Source: Fimbriimonas sp.
GTDB taxonomy: Bacteria; Armatimonadota; Fimbriimonadia; Fimbriimonadales; Fimbriimonadaceae
DNA length: 64,000 nucleotides
Assembly: GCA_029866005.1 (NCBI GenBank)
Contig: JARXAE010000015.1
Span: 1 to 64,000, forward strand
Direction: 5' to 3'
Shown here: in pieces, positions 45,626 to 53,050 of the stretch
Layout of the letters: the number at the start of each line of letters is the position of its first letter
Position numbering within the stretch: the first letter of the stretch is position 1
Program-made: the position numbers and the translations under genes
Notes under the pieces: model-generated
Database searches by the model: none
Told to the model about the DNA's origin: nothing
Seen by the model: the letters and a program-made list of their open reading frames with translations, nothing else

Positions 45626-46260
45626 TCAGCGAACTTGATCTCAAGTCGGGGGCGAACTGCTCGCTCCTTGTTGTCACGGGAAAAGACCTTGTACATCCCT
45701 TTCATGCCTTGCTCGCTGGCGTCGTATTTTGAGGTCAGCGCCACAAAAAGAGTGTCGGTGAGCTTGGCAAAATCCTCAGCAAATGCTGATTTTTCGCCTA
45801 GCAAGTTGATCCGAATTTCAAACGTATCGTCGGCGGTTGTTGTTTTGATGACACCTGAACCGTAGAGTGACTTTGGCGAAGGACTGATATCACCAGCCAT
45901 TTCAAAGGCCCAAGTTTTTTCGGCAAACTTGCCTACGAGTGGTCGGACTTCCAGGGGCCAATCCTTTGCCGCCGGGTCAACGGCTGGTTTTCCCGAGGGA
46001 GTCAGGATCATCTCGGCTGAGACAAGCTTTTTGTCCTTCGGTAAACTGCTCACGTCGAACTTCAGGTAGCCGTAGCTGAATGATTCGAGATCGCCTGCGG
46101 AGGCTGCCACAGCGCGACCGCCGTTTCCAAAGATTCTCAGCGCCGAATCTCCACCCGGGTCACTGGCGTGCGAGTACACCCAGACGTCCTCGCTCGCCTC
46201 TATGGTCTCTGCAAGTACTGGACGATTGAGAAGCGCTGCGAAAAGAAGCGTAGAAACCAT
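45622..46260 (-). CDS. Exported DNRLRE (CBM96-like) domain protein
   Basis: 212 residues: short signal peptide (STLLFAALLNRPVLA), then a single beta-sandwich domain starting with ASEDVWVYSH, LRIFGNGG, YGYLKFDVSSLP and KLVSAEMILTP, ending RPRLEIKF. This is the DNRLRE pattern, a domain found in wall- and carbohydrate-associated proteins. No catalytic residues evident; may bind surface polysaccharide. TATGAT ends 6 nt before the ATG. Convergent with the metal ATPase (TTAA overlap). Confidence 0.8.
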   Translation of the reverse strand: MVSTLLFAALLNRPVLAETIEASEDVWVYSHASDPGGDSALRIFGNGGRAVAASAGDLESFSYGYLKFDVSSLPKDKKLVSAEMILTPSGKPAVDPAAKDWPLEVRPLVGKFAEKTWAFEMAGDISPSPKSLYGSGVIKTTTADDTFEIRINLLGEKSAFAEDFAKLTDTLFVALTSKYDASEQGMKGMYKVFSRDNKERAVRPRLEIKFAD

Positions 46261-46266
46261 AACTCA

Positions 46267-46272
46267 ATCATA
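46267..46272 (-). promoter_or_regulatory. -10-like box TATGAT before the DNRLRE gene
   Basis: On the minus strand TATGAT (five of six to TATAAT) ends 6 nt before ATG 46260 with no Shine-Dalgarno, consistent with a leaderless mRNA. Confidence 0.4.
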
Positions 46273-46308
46273 CTTAACGCTTGAGGCAACGAAAAGTTAG
46301 TCGTCAAC

Positions 46309-48639
46309 ATGCGCGAAATTAGAGCACTACGAATCCTTGAGTTTCCGGCGATCAGAGATCGTCTGGCTTCGCAGTGCCAAACCGCACTGAGCCGTTCTAA
46401 CGCACTTGAATTGACCCCTGATTTCGACGAGCCAAAAGTCTGGAAGCTTCTGGATCAAACGAGGGAAGCCTACGACCTTCTCGGAACCGCCCCACCCCCT
46501 TCGCTCTATGGCGTGGCAGATTGTCGCGATTCCCTCAAGCGAGCAGCTAAAGGTGGAATGCTTGGTGGTCAGGAGCTGCACCAGATCGGAACTGCACTTG
46601 GTGCGATTCGAGCAATGAAGGATCACCTGGAGCATCAGGAGAAGCCAAATCTAAAGGACATTTCCATCGGCCTTTGCCCGGAGCAAAAGGTCGAGCAGGA
46701 ACTCCTTTACTGCCTTGATGGCGACGGAACGATTGTCGACGACGCAACCCCCACGCTTGCCAACATCCGGAGTCGAAAGAAAGGTGCGCACGCTCGAATC
46801 ATCGAACGAATCACCTCCTACACGACTGGACGATTGCGCGAGTACCTCAGTGATCCGATCTACACCGTCCGCGAAGGTCGCTACGTGGTTCCGGTCAAAG
46901 CGGAACACAAAGGCAAGATAAAAGGCATCGTCCACGATAGCAGCGCGACGGGGTCGACATTCTTCATCGAACCTGATGATGTCATTGCCGCCACCAATCA
47001 GGCTAGGCAGATCGATGCCGAAGAGCGGGAGGAGGAGAAGGCAATCCTCACCATGCTGAGCCGCAAAGTTGCCCATATTGCTGAGGCGACCAGCGGATCT
47101 CTTGTTCACCTCGCCGAACTCGATCTGATCTTCTCTAAGGCTCGACTTGCTGCGGAAATGAAAGCCGCGTTGCCAATTCGAAAGGGTGGGAACTTCATTC
47201 GGATTCAAGGCGGCAAGCATCCGTTACTTGATCCCATGAAGGTCGTTCCGCTGGATATCCAGGTGGGACAGGGTAACAGCGTACTGATCACTGGTCCCAA
47301 TACTGGAGGGAAGACCGTGAGCATCAAGACGGTGGGACTTTTCGTGGCAATGCTCCAATGTGGAATGTTGCCACCGGCTCTTCACGTTGAGTTTGGTCAT
47401 TTCACCCAACTGTGGGCTGATATCGGTGACGAGCAGTCCATCGAGCAGTCCTTGTCGACGTTTAGCGGACACCTTAAAAACATCGCGTCGGCGCTCAACA
47501 ATCTCCAACCCGGAGCTCTCGTCTTGCTAGATGAGGCAGGCGCAGGAACCGACCCCGCCGAAGGCGCGGCACTCGCCCGAGCAATTCTGGAGGAATTTGC
47601 CTTGAGGGGCGCGACCCTTCTCGCAAGCACCCACTATGGCGAGCTCAAGGCGTTTGCCTTTGAGGCGGAAGGCTTCCAGAACGCGAGTATGGAGTTCGAC
47701 CAAAAGTCGCTTCGCCCGACGTATCGGCTCATCCTCGGGGCAGCAGGTGCGAGCCAGGCCTTGAAGATCGCCGAGAAATACGGCATCGCCCCACACATCG
47801 TCGAACGCGCTAAGGCTGGTCTCAGCGAGCAAGCTCAGGACATTGCCGCCATGTTGCAGCAACTGGAGAATAGCCAAAAGCAAGCGCGTGCCGCCCAGAG
47901 TGAGGCTGACCGCCGAGCCGCCGAACTCAAGGAGCTTGAAGCAAAAGCCGAGAGGAAGCTCAAAGAAGCTGAGGACATTCGGAAACGGGCCAATGAGCGC
48001 GCCCATGATGCAATCGAATCCACGCTGCGCGAGATTCGGATCCAAAGCGATGACATTTTCGACCGCCTGAAAAAGTACGGTGGAAACCCGGAAGCGACCC
48101 AACGGGCGAAGAAGGACCTACAAGCCCTCGACTCCCTCGGAAAAGATCTGAGCAAAAAGTTCAAAAGTGAGCCAAAGCCGACGACCACTCAGGCCCAGCT
48201 CAAAAAGGGCGATACCGTCCAAGTCCTCGGCTTCCAACAAAACGGAATACTCCTCGACGAGCCGACTGGAAGGGAAGTCCAGGTGCAAATCGGCGCGATC
48301 AGGATGAAGGTGGACATCCGAAAGCTCATCCCGGTCGAAAACCCGAAGCCCAAAGCAACTTCAAGAGGGAAGGTCAATATTGAAAAGACCTTCAACGTCA
48401 CTACGGAGATCACGCTTCGGAACCAACGAGCCGAAGAAGCGATCAGAATTCTTGAAAAGTTTATCGACGAAGCAATACTTGGAAACGCGCCGTTCGTGCG
48501 GATCGTCCATGGAAAGGGCGAAGGCATCCTTCGACAGATTACGCAGGACTACTTGAAGCAACATCGAGATGTGAAGAGCTACCGCGACGGCGACCCGACA
48601 GAGGGTGGTCAGGGGGTGACGATTGCCAACTTCGCTTGA
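46309..48639 (+). CDS. mutS2: MutS2 family ATPase with Smr endonuclease domain
   Basis: 776 residues: N-terminal lever/clamp helices, the MutS2 signature REGRYVVPVKAEHKGKI and DSSATGSTFFIEP, ATPase with Walker A ITGPNTGGKTVSIK, DEAGAGTDPAEGAALA (Walker B) and STHYGEL, a long coiled coil (about 510-590), a KOW-like segment (KKGDTVQVLGF) and the C-terminal Smr domain with VHGKGEGILR. MutS2 acts on recombination intermediates or on collided ribosomes. It overlaps cdd by 17 nt. Confidence 0.95.
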   Translation: MREIRALRILEFPAIRDRLASQCQTALSRSNALELTPDFDEPKVWKLLDQTREAYDLLGTAPPPSLYGVADCRDSLKRAAKGGMLGGQELHQIGTALGAIRAMKDHLEHQEKPNLKDISIGLCPEQKVEQELLYCLDGDGTIVDDATPTLANIRSRKKGAHARIIERITSYTTGRLREYLSDPIYTVREGRYVVPVKAEHKGKIKGIVHDSSATGSTFFIEPDDVIAATNQARQIDAEEREEEKAILTMLSRKVAHIAEATSGSLVHLAELDLIFSKARLAAEMKAALPIRKGGNFIRIQGGKHPLLDPMKVVPLDIQVGQGNSVLITGPNTGGKTVSIKTVGLFVAMLQCGMLPPALHVEFGHFTQLWADIGDEQSIEQSLSTFSGHLKNIASALNNLQPGALVLLDEAGAGTDPAEGAALARAILEEFALRGATLLASTHYGELKAFAFEAEGFQNASMEFDQKSLRPTYRLILGAAGASQALKIAEKYGIAPHIVERAKAGLSEQAQDIAAMLQQLENSQKQARAAQSEADRRAAELKELEAKAERKLKEAEDIRKRANERAHDAIESTLREIRIQSDDIFDRLKKYGGNPEATQRAKKDLQALDSLGKDLSKKFKSEPKPTTTQAQLKKGDTVQVLGFQQNGILLDEPTGREVQVQIGAIRMKVDIRKLIPVENPKPKATSRGKVNIEKTFNVTTEITLRNQRAEEAIRILEKFIDEAILGNAPFVRIVHGKGEGILRQITQDYLKQHRDVKSYRDGDPTEGGQGVTIANFA

Positions 48640-49024
48640 AATGCTTTCCCTTGCAGAGCAGGCGTCCAATAGGGCTTATGCTCCCTACAGCAACTACTCC
48701 GTTGGAGTGGCCATCTTGACCGAGAATGGGGAGGTGTTTCAAGGCGCAAATATTGAGAACATCTCGTACGGGGCTACGATTTGTGCCGAGCGAACCGCCA
48801 TCGCTAACATGAGAACGGGAGGCGATCACAGAATCCATACCGTAGCTGTCCACACGCCCGACCATGGCTGGCCTTGCGGAATCTGCCTCCAGACGATTGC
48901 AGAGTTTGCAATCGACGCAGATTCAACTAGAATTGTCGTACCATCAGAGAACGGTTTTATTGAGAGATCGTTGAGAGAGCTGGCTCCCTACTTGTGGTCC
49001 AGCGCTTTGGTTAAGAAGAAATGA
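48623..49024 (+). CDS. cdd: Cytidine deaminase
   Basis: Deaminates cytidine and deoxycytidine to uridine forms (pyrimidine salvage). 133 residues: AYAPYSNYSVGVAIL, GANIENISYGATICAERTAIAN and the zinc Cys pair in WPCGICLQTIAEF. TTG 48623 has AGGGGGTGA just upstream and gives a usual N-terminal length; ATG 48641 is the alternative. The stop overlaps the next lipoprotein gene (ATGA). It fits with the nucleoside-type ABC importer at 11.9-15.2 kb. Confidence 0.93.
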   Translation: MPTSLEMLSLAEQASNRAYAPYSNYSVGVAILTENGEVFQGANIENISYGATICAERTAIANMRTGGDHRIHTVAVHTPDHGWPCGICLQTIAEFAIDADSTRIVVPSENGFIERSLRELAPYLWSSALVKKK

Positions 49025-49791
49025 GCACTATCATCCGCGTCCTGTTTGCGCTTCTATGCGTTGTCCTCCTCGCCTGTGGCGGCGGCGGCGGCACAACTGG
49101 TGGTGGAACCGGCGGAGTTGGACCATTCAGCTCGATTCGCCTCGAAGCCCACCTCGACGGAACCACGACAATCATTGACCCAACCAATATCTTCGTTGGT
49201 GAAAAGGTCAAGTTTAAGTTGACCGCCATTGATGGTGGCGTTGTTGGGAACCCGCGGATCACGTTGAATGTGACTAACTGGTCCATGACTGGCACTCCCG
49301 GAGGAACGCTCGCCTCAAACGGCTTATACTCTGGTTCAGCAACGGCATCTTCCAGCACCGGAACCGCGACTGCCAGCGCCGAGGGCTTGACCTTTACTAC
49401 CGGAGTTCGGGTCGTCCAACCGCAAGCTGTGATCACCGGGCGAATACGTCTGACGACCGGTCAGGGCGTTAGCAAGCTACAGATACAGGCTTTGGACGTT
49501 TCCGCAAACATTGTCGCAACCGGGCTCTCGGGGGCGGATGGCGTCATCCGTATGAGCCTTCCTACGAATGCGACGAAATTTAATGTCGACTTCTCCATCG
49601 CCGACCCGACCTTCCTTTACTACATCCGGCAGTTCGTTTACAGTGGGAAAAACTACTCACCAGGCGTAGCGGGATGCGTTGCCCCGCTGCCAACACTGAC
49701 GAATTTGGTGACGACGCCGCTTGCTTCAGACGTTGCGATTTATCAAGCATCACCGACTTTTCCTCCCCCTCCTCCCGACGGTTGTTCATAA
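49021..49791 (+). CDS. Lipoprotein with Ig/CNA-B-like domains, paralogue A
   Basis: 256 residues: lipoprotein signal with lipobox LLAC, then a Gly/Thr-rich spacer (GGGGGTTGGGTGG), a beta-rich region and a carboxypeptidase-regulatory-like domain (VITGRIRLTTGQGVSKLQIQAL, ADGVIRMSLP). It ends in a Pro-rich tail with a terminal Cys-Ser. Same plan and length class as the next gene (NWSMTGTPGGTL versus NWRTSDTSNTFGTI). Function unknown; probably surface exposed. Coupled to cdd by ATGA overlap. Confidence 0.75.
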   Translation: MSTIIRVLFALLCVVLLACGGGGGTTGGGTGGVGPFSSIRLEAHLDGTTTIIDPTNIFVGEKVKFKLTAIDGGVVGNPRITLNVTNWSMTGTPGGTLASNGLYSGSATASSSTGTATASAEGLTFTTGVRVVQPQAVITGRIRLTTGQGVSKLQIQALDVSANIVATGLSGADGVIRMSLPTNATKFNVDFSIADPTFLYYIRQFVYSGKNYSPGVAGCVAPLPTLTNLVTTPLASDVAIYQASPTFPPPPPDGCS

Positions 49792-49844
49792 AAGTTGCCA
49801 TAACCCTTACACAAAGTGTCAGGGACTTGGCATAATAAGCCTCA

Positions 49845-50762
49845 ATGAAGCATTTACGCTCATTCGGCGCATGTATGTGCGGACTCCTGCTCTTGGCTTG
49901 TGCAGGAACGACTCCGACGACGACCGGTACCACGGGCGGCGGAGGCGTCACGATCGCGACGACTCCAAAAGTCGAGATGATTTACTCGCCTGGTCTAGGT
50001 TCGACGGCGACACTTCCCGTTTTTGGCGATCCGCTGAACATCCGCACGGGTGAGCAGGTTCGATTCCAAATGGTCGGATACACATCAGCTGGCGATCGAG
50101 TTATTCTCGGTGCCACTAACTGGCGAACCTCAGATACCTCGAACACCTTCGGAACGATTTCCAACACGGGTGTGTACGACGCGGCATCTCGCCAAACTCC
50201 ATCGGCGCTTCTTGTGTCCGGAACCTACAACGGCGTCGAATACTCGACCGAGTACGCGATCAAAGGTCGGGAGACGCGGGTTACGGGTAGCGTCCTCCAC
50301 CAGGGAACAGGGTTGCCAGTGCCAGGTGTCTATCTTTACTTCTATGATGTGAACGGAGCCTATGTTGGAATTGCCCAGTCGACCTACGATGGATCGTTCC
50401 GCGCAGCTCTTCCGCGTCTTGCCCAGCGATTCCAGATCGTAAACGATAGTCTCTCGGCTTCCTTCTTCAGGTTGATTCAGTTCAACTCGAACGCAGCCTT
50501 GACTACGGTTCGGCCTAGCTATCTGGATAACCGAAACTCATCAGGAGTTCCAGTTGCTCAAAGCATTAGCACTGCGGGTACCCAGTATCGATTGACCGGC
50601 GTTTCGCAACCTTGCAAGCCGCTGTTTTCAACCACAACCAGCTTGACTGCCTCGGATTACTATCTCAGCAATCCAGTTTTGGTAGTGCCCACCACGGCCC
50701 TCAACTCTCTTGGCGGTCCGCTTGATCCTCTGCTGGTTGCCGAGGGTTGCTCAGTCCCCTAG
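49845..50762 (+). CDS. Lipoprotein with Ig/CNA-B-like domains, paralogue B
   Basis: 305 residues: lipobox LLLAC, a Thr/Gly-rich spacer (TPTTTGTTGGGG), a beta domain with LNIRTGEQVRFQMVGYTSAGD and NTGVYDAASRQ, then a carboxypeptidase-regulatory-like domain (VTGSVLHQGTGLPVPGVYLYFYD, TYDGSFRAALP). It ends VAEGCSVP, like paralogue A's terminal Cys. The tandem arrangement suggests duplication. No function recognised. Followed by a strong terminator. Confidence 0.75.
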   Translation: MKHLRSFGACMCGLLLLACAGTTPTTTGTTGGGGVTIATTPKVEMIYSPGLGSTATLPVFGDPLNIRTGEQVRFQMVGYTSAGDRVILGATNWRTSDTSNTFGTISNTGVYDAASRQTPSALLVSGTYNGVEYSTEYAIKGRETRVTGSVLHQGTGLPVPGVYLYFYDVNGAYVGIAQSTYDGSFRAALPRLAQRFQIVNDSLSASFFRLIQFNSNAALTTVRPSYLDNRNSSGVPVAQSISTAGTQYRLTGVSQPCKPLFSTTTSLTASDYYLSNPVLVVPTTALNSLGGPLDPLLVAEGCSVP

Positions 50763-50786
50763 TCGAAAGACTCAACATAAGCCAAG

Positions 50787-50825
50787 TACGAGACCGGAAG
50801 CACCTTCCGGTCTCGTATTGTTTTG
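50787..50825 (+). terminator. Strong rho-independent terminator after the lipoprotein pair
   Basis: A perfect 14-bp stem, TACGAGACCGGAAG (50787-50800) and its complement (50804-50817), closes a 3-nt loop and is followed by TTGTTTTG. It separates the lipoprotein genes from the cyclase-like gene. Confidence 0.92.
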
Positions 50826-50850
50826 AGTGGAGGAGTTGACCCCAGGCGAG

Positions 50851-50856
50851 TACAAT
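50851..50856 (+). promoter_or_regulatory. -10-like box TACAAT before the cyclase-like gene
   Basis: TACAAT (five of six to TATAAT) ends 6 nt before GTG 50863 and lies after the terminator. It supports GTG 50863 over GTG 50827 and a leaderless mRNA. Confidence 0.45.
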
Positions 50857-50862
50857 GAAGCC

Positions 50863-52137
50863 GTGCCCGAGCAGTTGCTTCCGGTGAACGCAGATCCGCG
50901 CGAACTCATGCGCGACCCGGTCGTGCTTCAAGCTATGCAACTGGCCGACCGGCTTCGGGAAGCCAAAGGTGAACCACTTGAGGCAGACGAGTATGAGGCA
51001 ATCGCAGAAGCAACCGGAGTTGCTCCTGAATATCTGAAGTTCCTTGAACAAGACAAGAGTGTTCGTAAAGCACGAAACTTCGCTGACAACCTTCGAGCTC
51101 AGTATTTTGCGTTAGAGAACGACACCCGTCGATATGTATCTGCTGGTGTGCTGGGGACTTTTACCGCGCTTTTCTGGCGGTTGGGGGAGAAGCTCGATGC
51201 TCTGACCTCAAACCCCGCACTCAACTCACAGTACGGAGTTTTCCAGACGCTCGCTTATCTGTTGATTGCGGGGGCGGTTTACAATTCGACGATTACGAAG
51301 ACTCAGAAAGCTGGAGCCGGATCGGGACTTATTTTTGGGGCAACGAGTTTCCTCATGAGTGCCGTGTTCGGACTGGTGTTCTTCATCGGAGATATGCACC
51401 ACACTCCTCCCCTGATCATTCTTTGGGCGGCTCTTTGGGCCGTTGTAGGAATCGCAGCTCATGCGGTAACCCATAAGAAGGGCAAGAATTCGACCCAAGC
51501 CACTAAAGGTGTTGAGGCTCGTCAAGAGCTACTCAAACAGCTCGTCGATCTTCAAGACCAACTTCGGCAGGGTTCTCAAAACATCACATTCCTCTCGCTG
51601 GATGTTGTGGGATCGACCAAGATGAAAATAGGCGCTGACAACCTATCGGTCGAATTCACATTTAACGAATATCACAAGTATGTTGAACGGGTCGTTGAGA
51701 AGTACGGTGGGCGAGTGCATTCGACGGCCGGCGATGGTGTCACCGTCGCATTTGACCACGCACAGAGCGCATTCAACGCTGCGAAGCAAATTCAGACCGG
51801 GATGGTGGAGTTTAATGCTCTGCGTAACAAACTCGGTGTTCCCCTCTCTTTGAGAGCGGGAATCCACACCGGGGAAGTCGTCGCACCTAAGAGCGGGGAT
51901 GTGACTTCGATTAACTTCGCAAGCGTCATCGATATTGCGGCCCACCTTCAGAAAGAGTCGCCAGTTGGTGGGGTTGCGGTGAGCGATGCCACGGTGAGCA
52001 CCATCTCGGGCGGATCTCAGGTGATTGGCACTGAGCGAGTTTGCGTCCACGACACTTGGGCAACGCTCTGGATGAGGAAGCGTGCCCTCGACAGCTTCCG
52101 CCTCAGCGAAACTTCTCCCTCAACATCACAGGCATAA
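50863..52137 (+). CDS. Membrane class III nucleotidyl cyclase-like protein with altered active site
   Basis: 424 residues from GTG 50863 (436 from GTG 50827). A soluble helical N-terminus with a helix-turn-helix-like stretch (EYEAIAEATGVAPEYLKFL), about three to four membrane helices (roughly 92-110, 128-144, 153-176, 183-202) and a class III cyclase domain (about 240-400). Both metal Asp are present (LSLDVVGST, D247; TAGDGVTVAF, D291). The adenine-specifying Lys position is S287 (RVHSTAGDG), and the transition-state Asn and Arg are D357 and H361 (VIDIAAHLQ). Activity or substrate may be changed. The next gene follows after 2 nt. Confidence 0.82.
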   Translation: MPEQLLPVNADPRELMRDPVVLQAMQLADRLREAKGEPLEADEYEAIAEATGVAPEYLKFLEQDKSVRKARNFADNLRAQYFALENDTRRYVSAGVLGTFTALFWRLGEKLDALTSNPALNSQYGVFQTLAYLLIAGAVYNSTITKTQKAGAGSGLIFGATSFLMSAVFGLVFFIGDMHHTPPLIILWAALWAVVGIAAHAVTHKKGKNSTQATKGVEARQELLKQLVDLQDQLRQGSQNITFLSLDVVGSTKMKIGADNLSVEFTFNEYHKYVERVVEKYGGRVHSTAGDGVTVAFDHAQSAFNAAKQIQTGMVEFNALRNKLGVPLSLRAGIHTGEVVAPKSGDVTSINFASVIDIAAHLQKESPVGGVAVSDATVSTISGGSQVIGTERVCVHDTWATLWMRKRALDSFRLSETSPSTSQA

Positions 52138-52139
52138 CC

Positions 52140-52931
52140 ATGTTCGGAATTGTCCAGCGCCGACTTCGCACCCTCGCAGAATATGAGGAAGCTTGGGTCA
52201 CACCCGTGGATGTCCCCAATTTCGTCCGGGAGTTGGGCGAACCAGGTTCTTTGAGCACCGAGAGTGGCTTCCAGGCTGCTGCACATTTTATCGCAGGTTC
52301 CCTCGAAAGGTCGGATTTCAAGCTATTCCGGAATGGTGGACTGCCTTTGCTTGAACGGCGCACTCCGCCACTCAGGGAGGAGATTCTCCTGAGGCTCGGT
52401 CCGAACGCTGTTCGGGGTGCCTATCTTCCTGTGTCGCTTGAACTTCACATTTGCCATGAAGGTCTGCGCGAAATCCGAGAACGATACTGGCTAGGAGCTG
52501 GTCGTCCACCGATGGTCCTTGTCAGCGGCAACATTGGTCTGACGCAGCAAATTCCGACATTTGACATCTGGAATGTTTTGACCGAAGATGCGCTTTCTGA
52601 GCTTCTCTTCACCATTAGGCAGGATGTCTTACCGTTCTTGGAACTTCTCGACGCACCCAATCAGCTCCGCAGGGCGATCTTCGATTTCGAAGCTCCGCTT
52701 TTCGATCACGCGACGGCGATCGAGTGGTTGCTCATTGAGTTTGGGCGTAAGGATGCGCGCGACTATGTTCGTGCGTTGATCGACAACGAGGATATTGCTG
52801 TTCGAGACTTCTGGTCTCACCACGATGCGGTCAAGTCAGAACTTGGTGCTGCCATCAAGACTGGCGAAACCGCGCGCAATCTCGCAGTGATCGCTGTTTC
52901 GCATGATCTGTTTCGGCGCTGGCTTTACTAG
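52140..52931 (+). CDS. Protein of unknown function, partner of the cyclase-like gene
   Basis: 263 residues, soluble, no signal peptide or membrane helix, mixed helix and strand: starts FGIVQRRLRTLAEYEEAWV, includes LPVSLELHICHEGLREIRERYWLG and a C-terminal helical region. I do not recognise a family. ATG 52140 lies 2 nt after the cyclase stop, so the pair is probably co-expressed. An in-frame extension to 52041 would only read through the cyclase end. Confidence 0.7.
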   Translation: MFGIVQRRLRTLAEYEEAWVTPVDVPNFVRELGEPGSLSTESGFQAAAHFIAGSLERSDFKLFRNGGLPLLERRTPPLREEILLRLGPNAVRGAYLPVSLELHICHEGLREIRERYWLGAGRPPMVLVSGNIGLTQQIPTFDIWNVLTEDALSELLFTIRQDVLPFLELLDAPNQLRRAIFDFEAPLFDHATAIEWLLIEFGRKDARDYVRALIDNEDIAVRDFWSHHDAVKSELGAAIKTGETARNLAVIAVSHDLFRRWLY

Positions 52932-52983
52932 TTATTCGGTAGGTAAAGCTAACTGTTCGAGGCGGTGATGAAGCACACGCAGA

Positions 52984-53035
52984 CTAGATTCGATCTAGAT
53001 CAGGAGCGAAAACCGGTAAACTAGAGTTTCTACCG
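52984..53035 (+). promoter_or_regulatory. Two hairpins in the rng leader
   Basis: CTAGAT-TCG-ATCTAG (52984-52998) is a perfect 6-bp hairpin, followed by CGGTAAAC...GTTTCTACCG (53014-53035), an 8-bp stem with a TC bulge and TAGA loop. ATG of rng is 16 nt further on. In E. coli the rne leader hairpins allow the enzyme to cut its own mRNA; the same may hold here. No T-run follows, so these are not terminators. Confidence 0.4.
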
Positions 53036-53050
53036 CTTAGGACCAAACAA

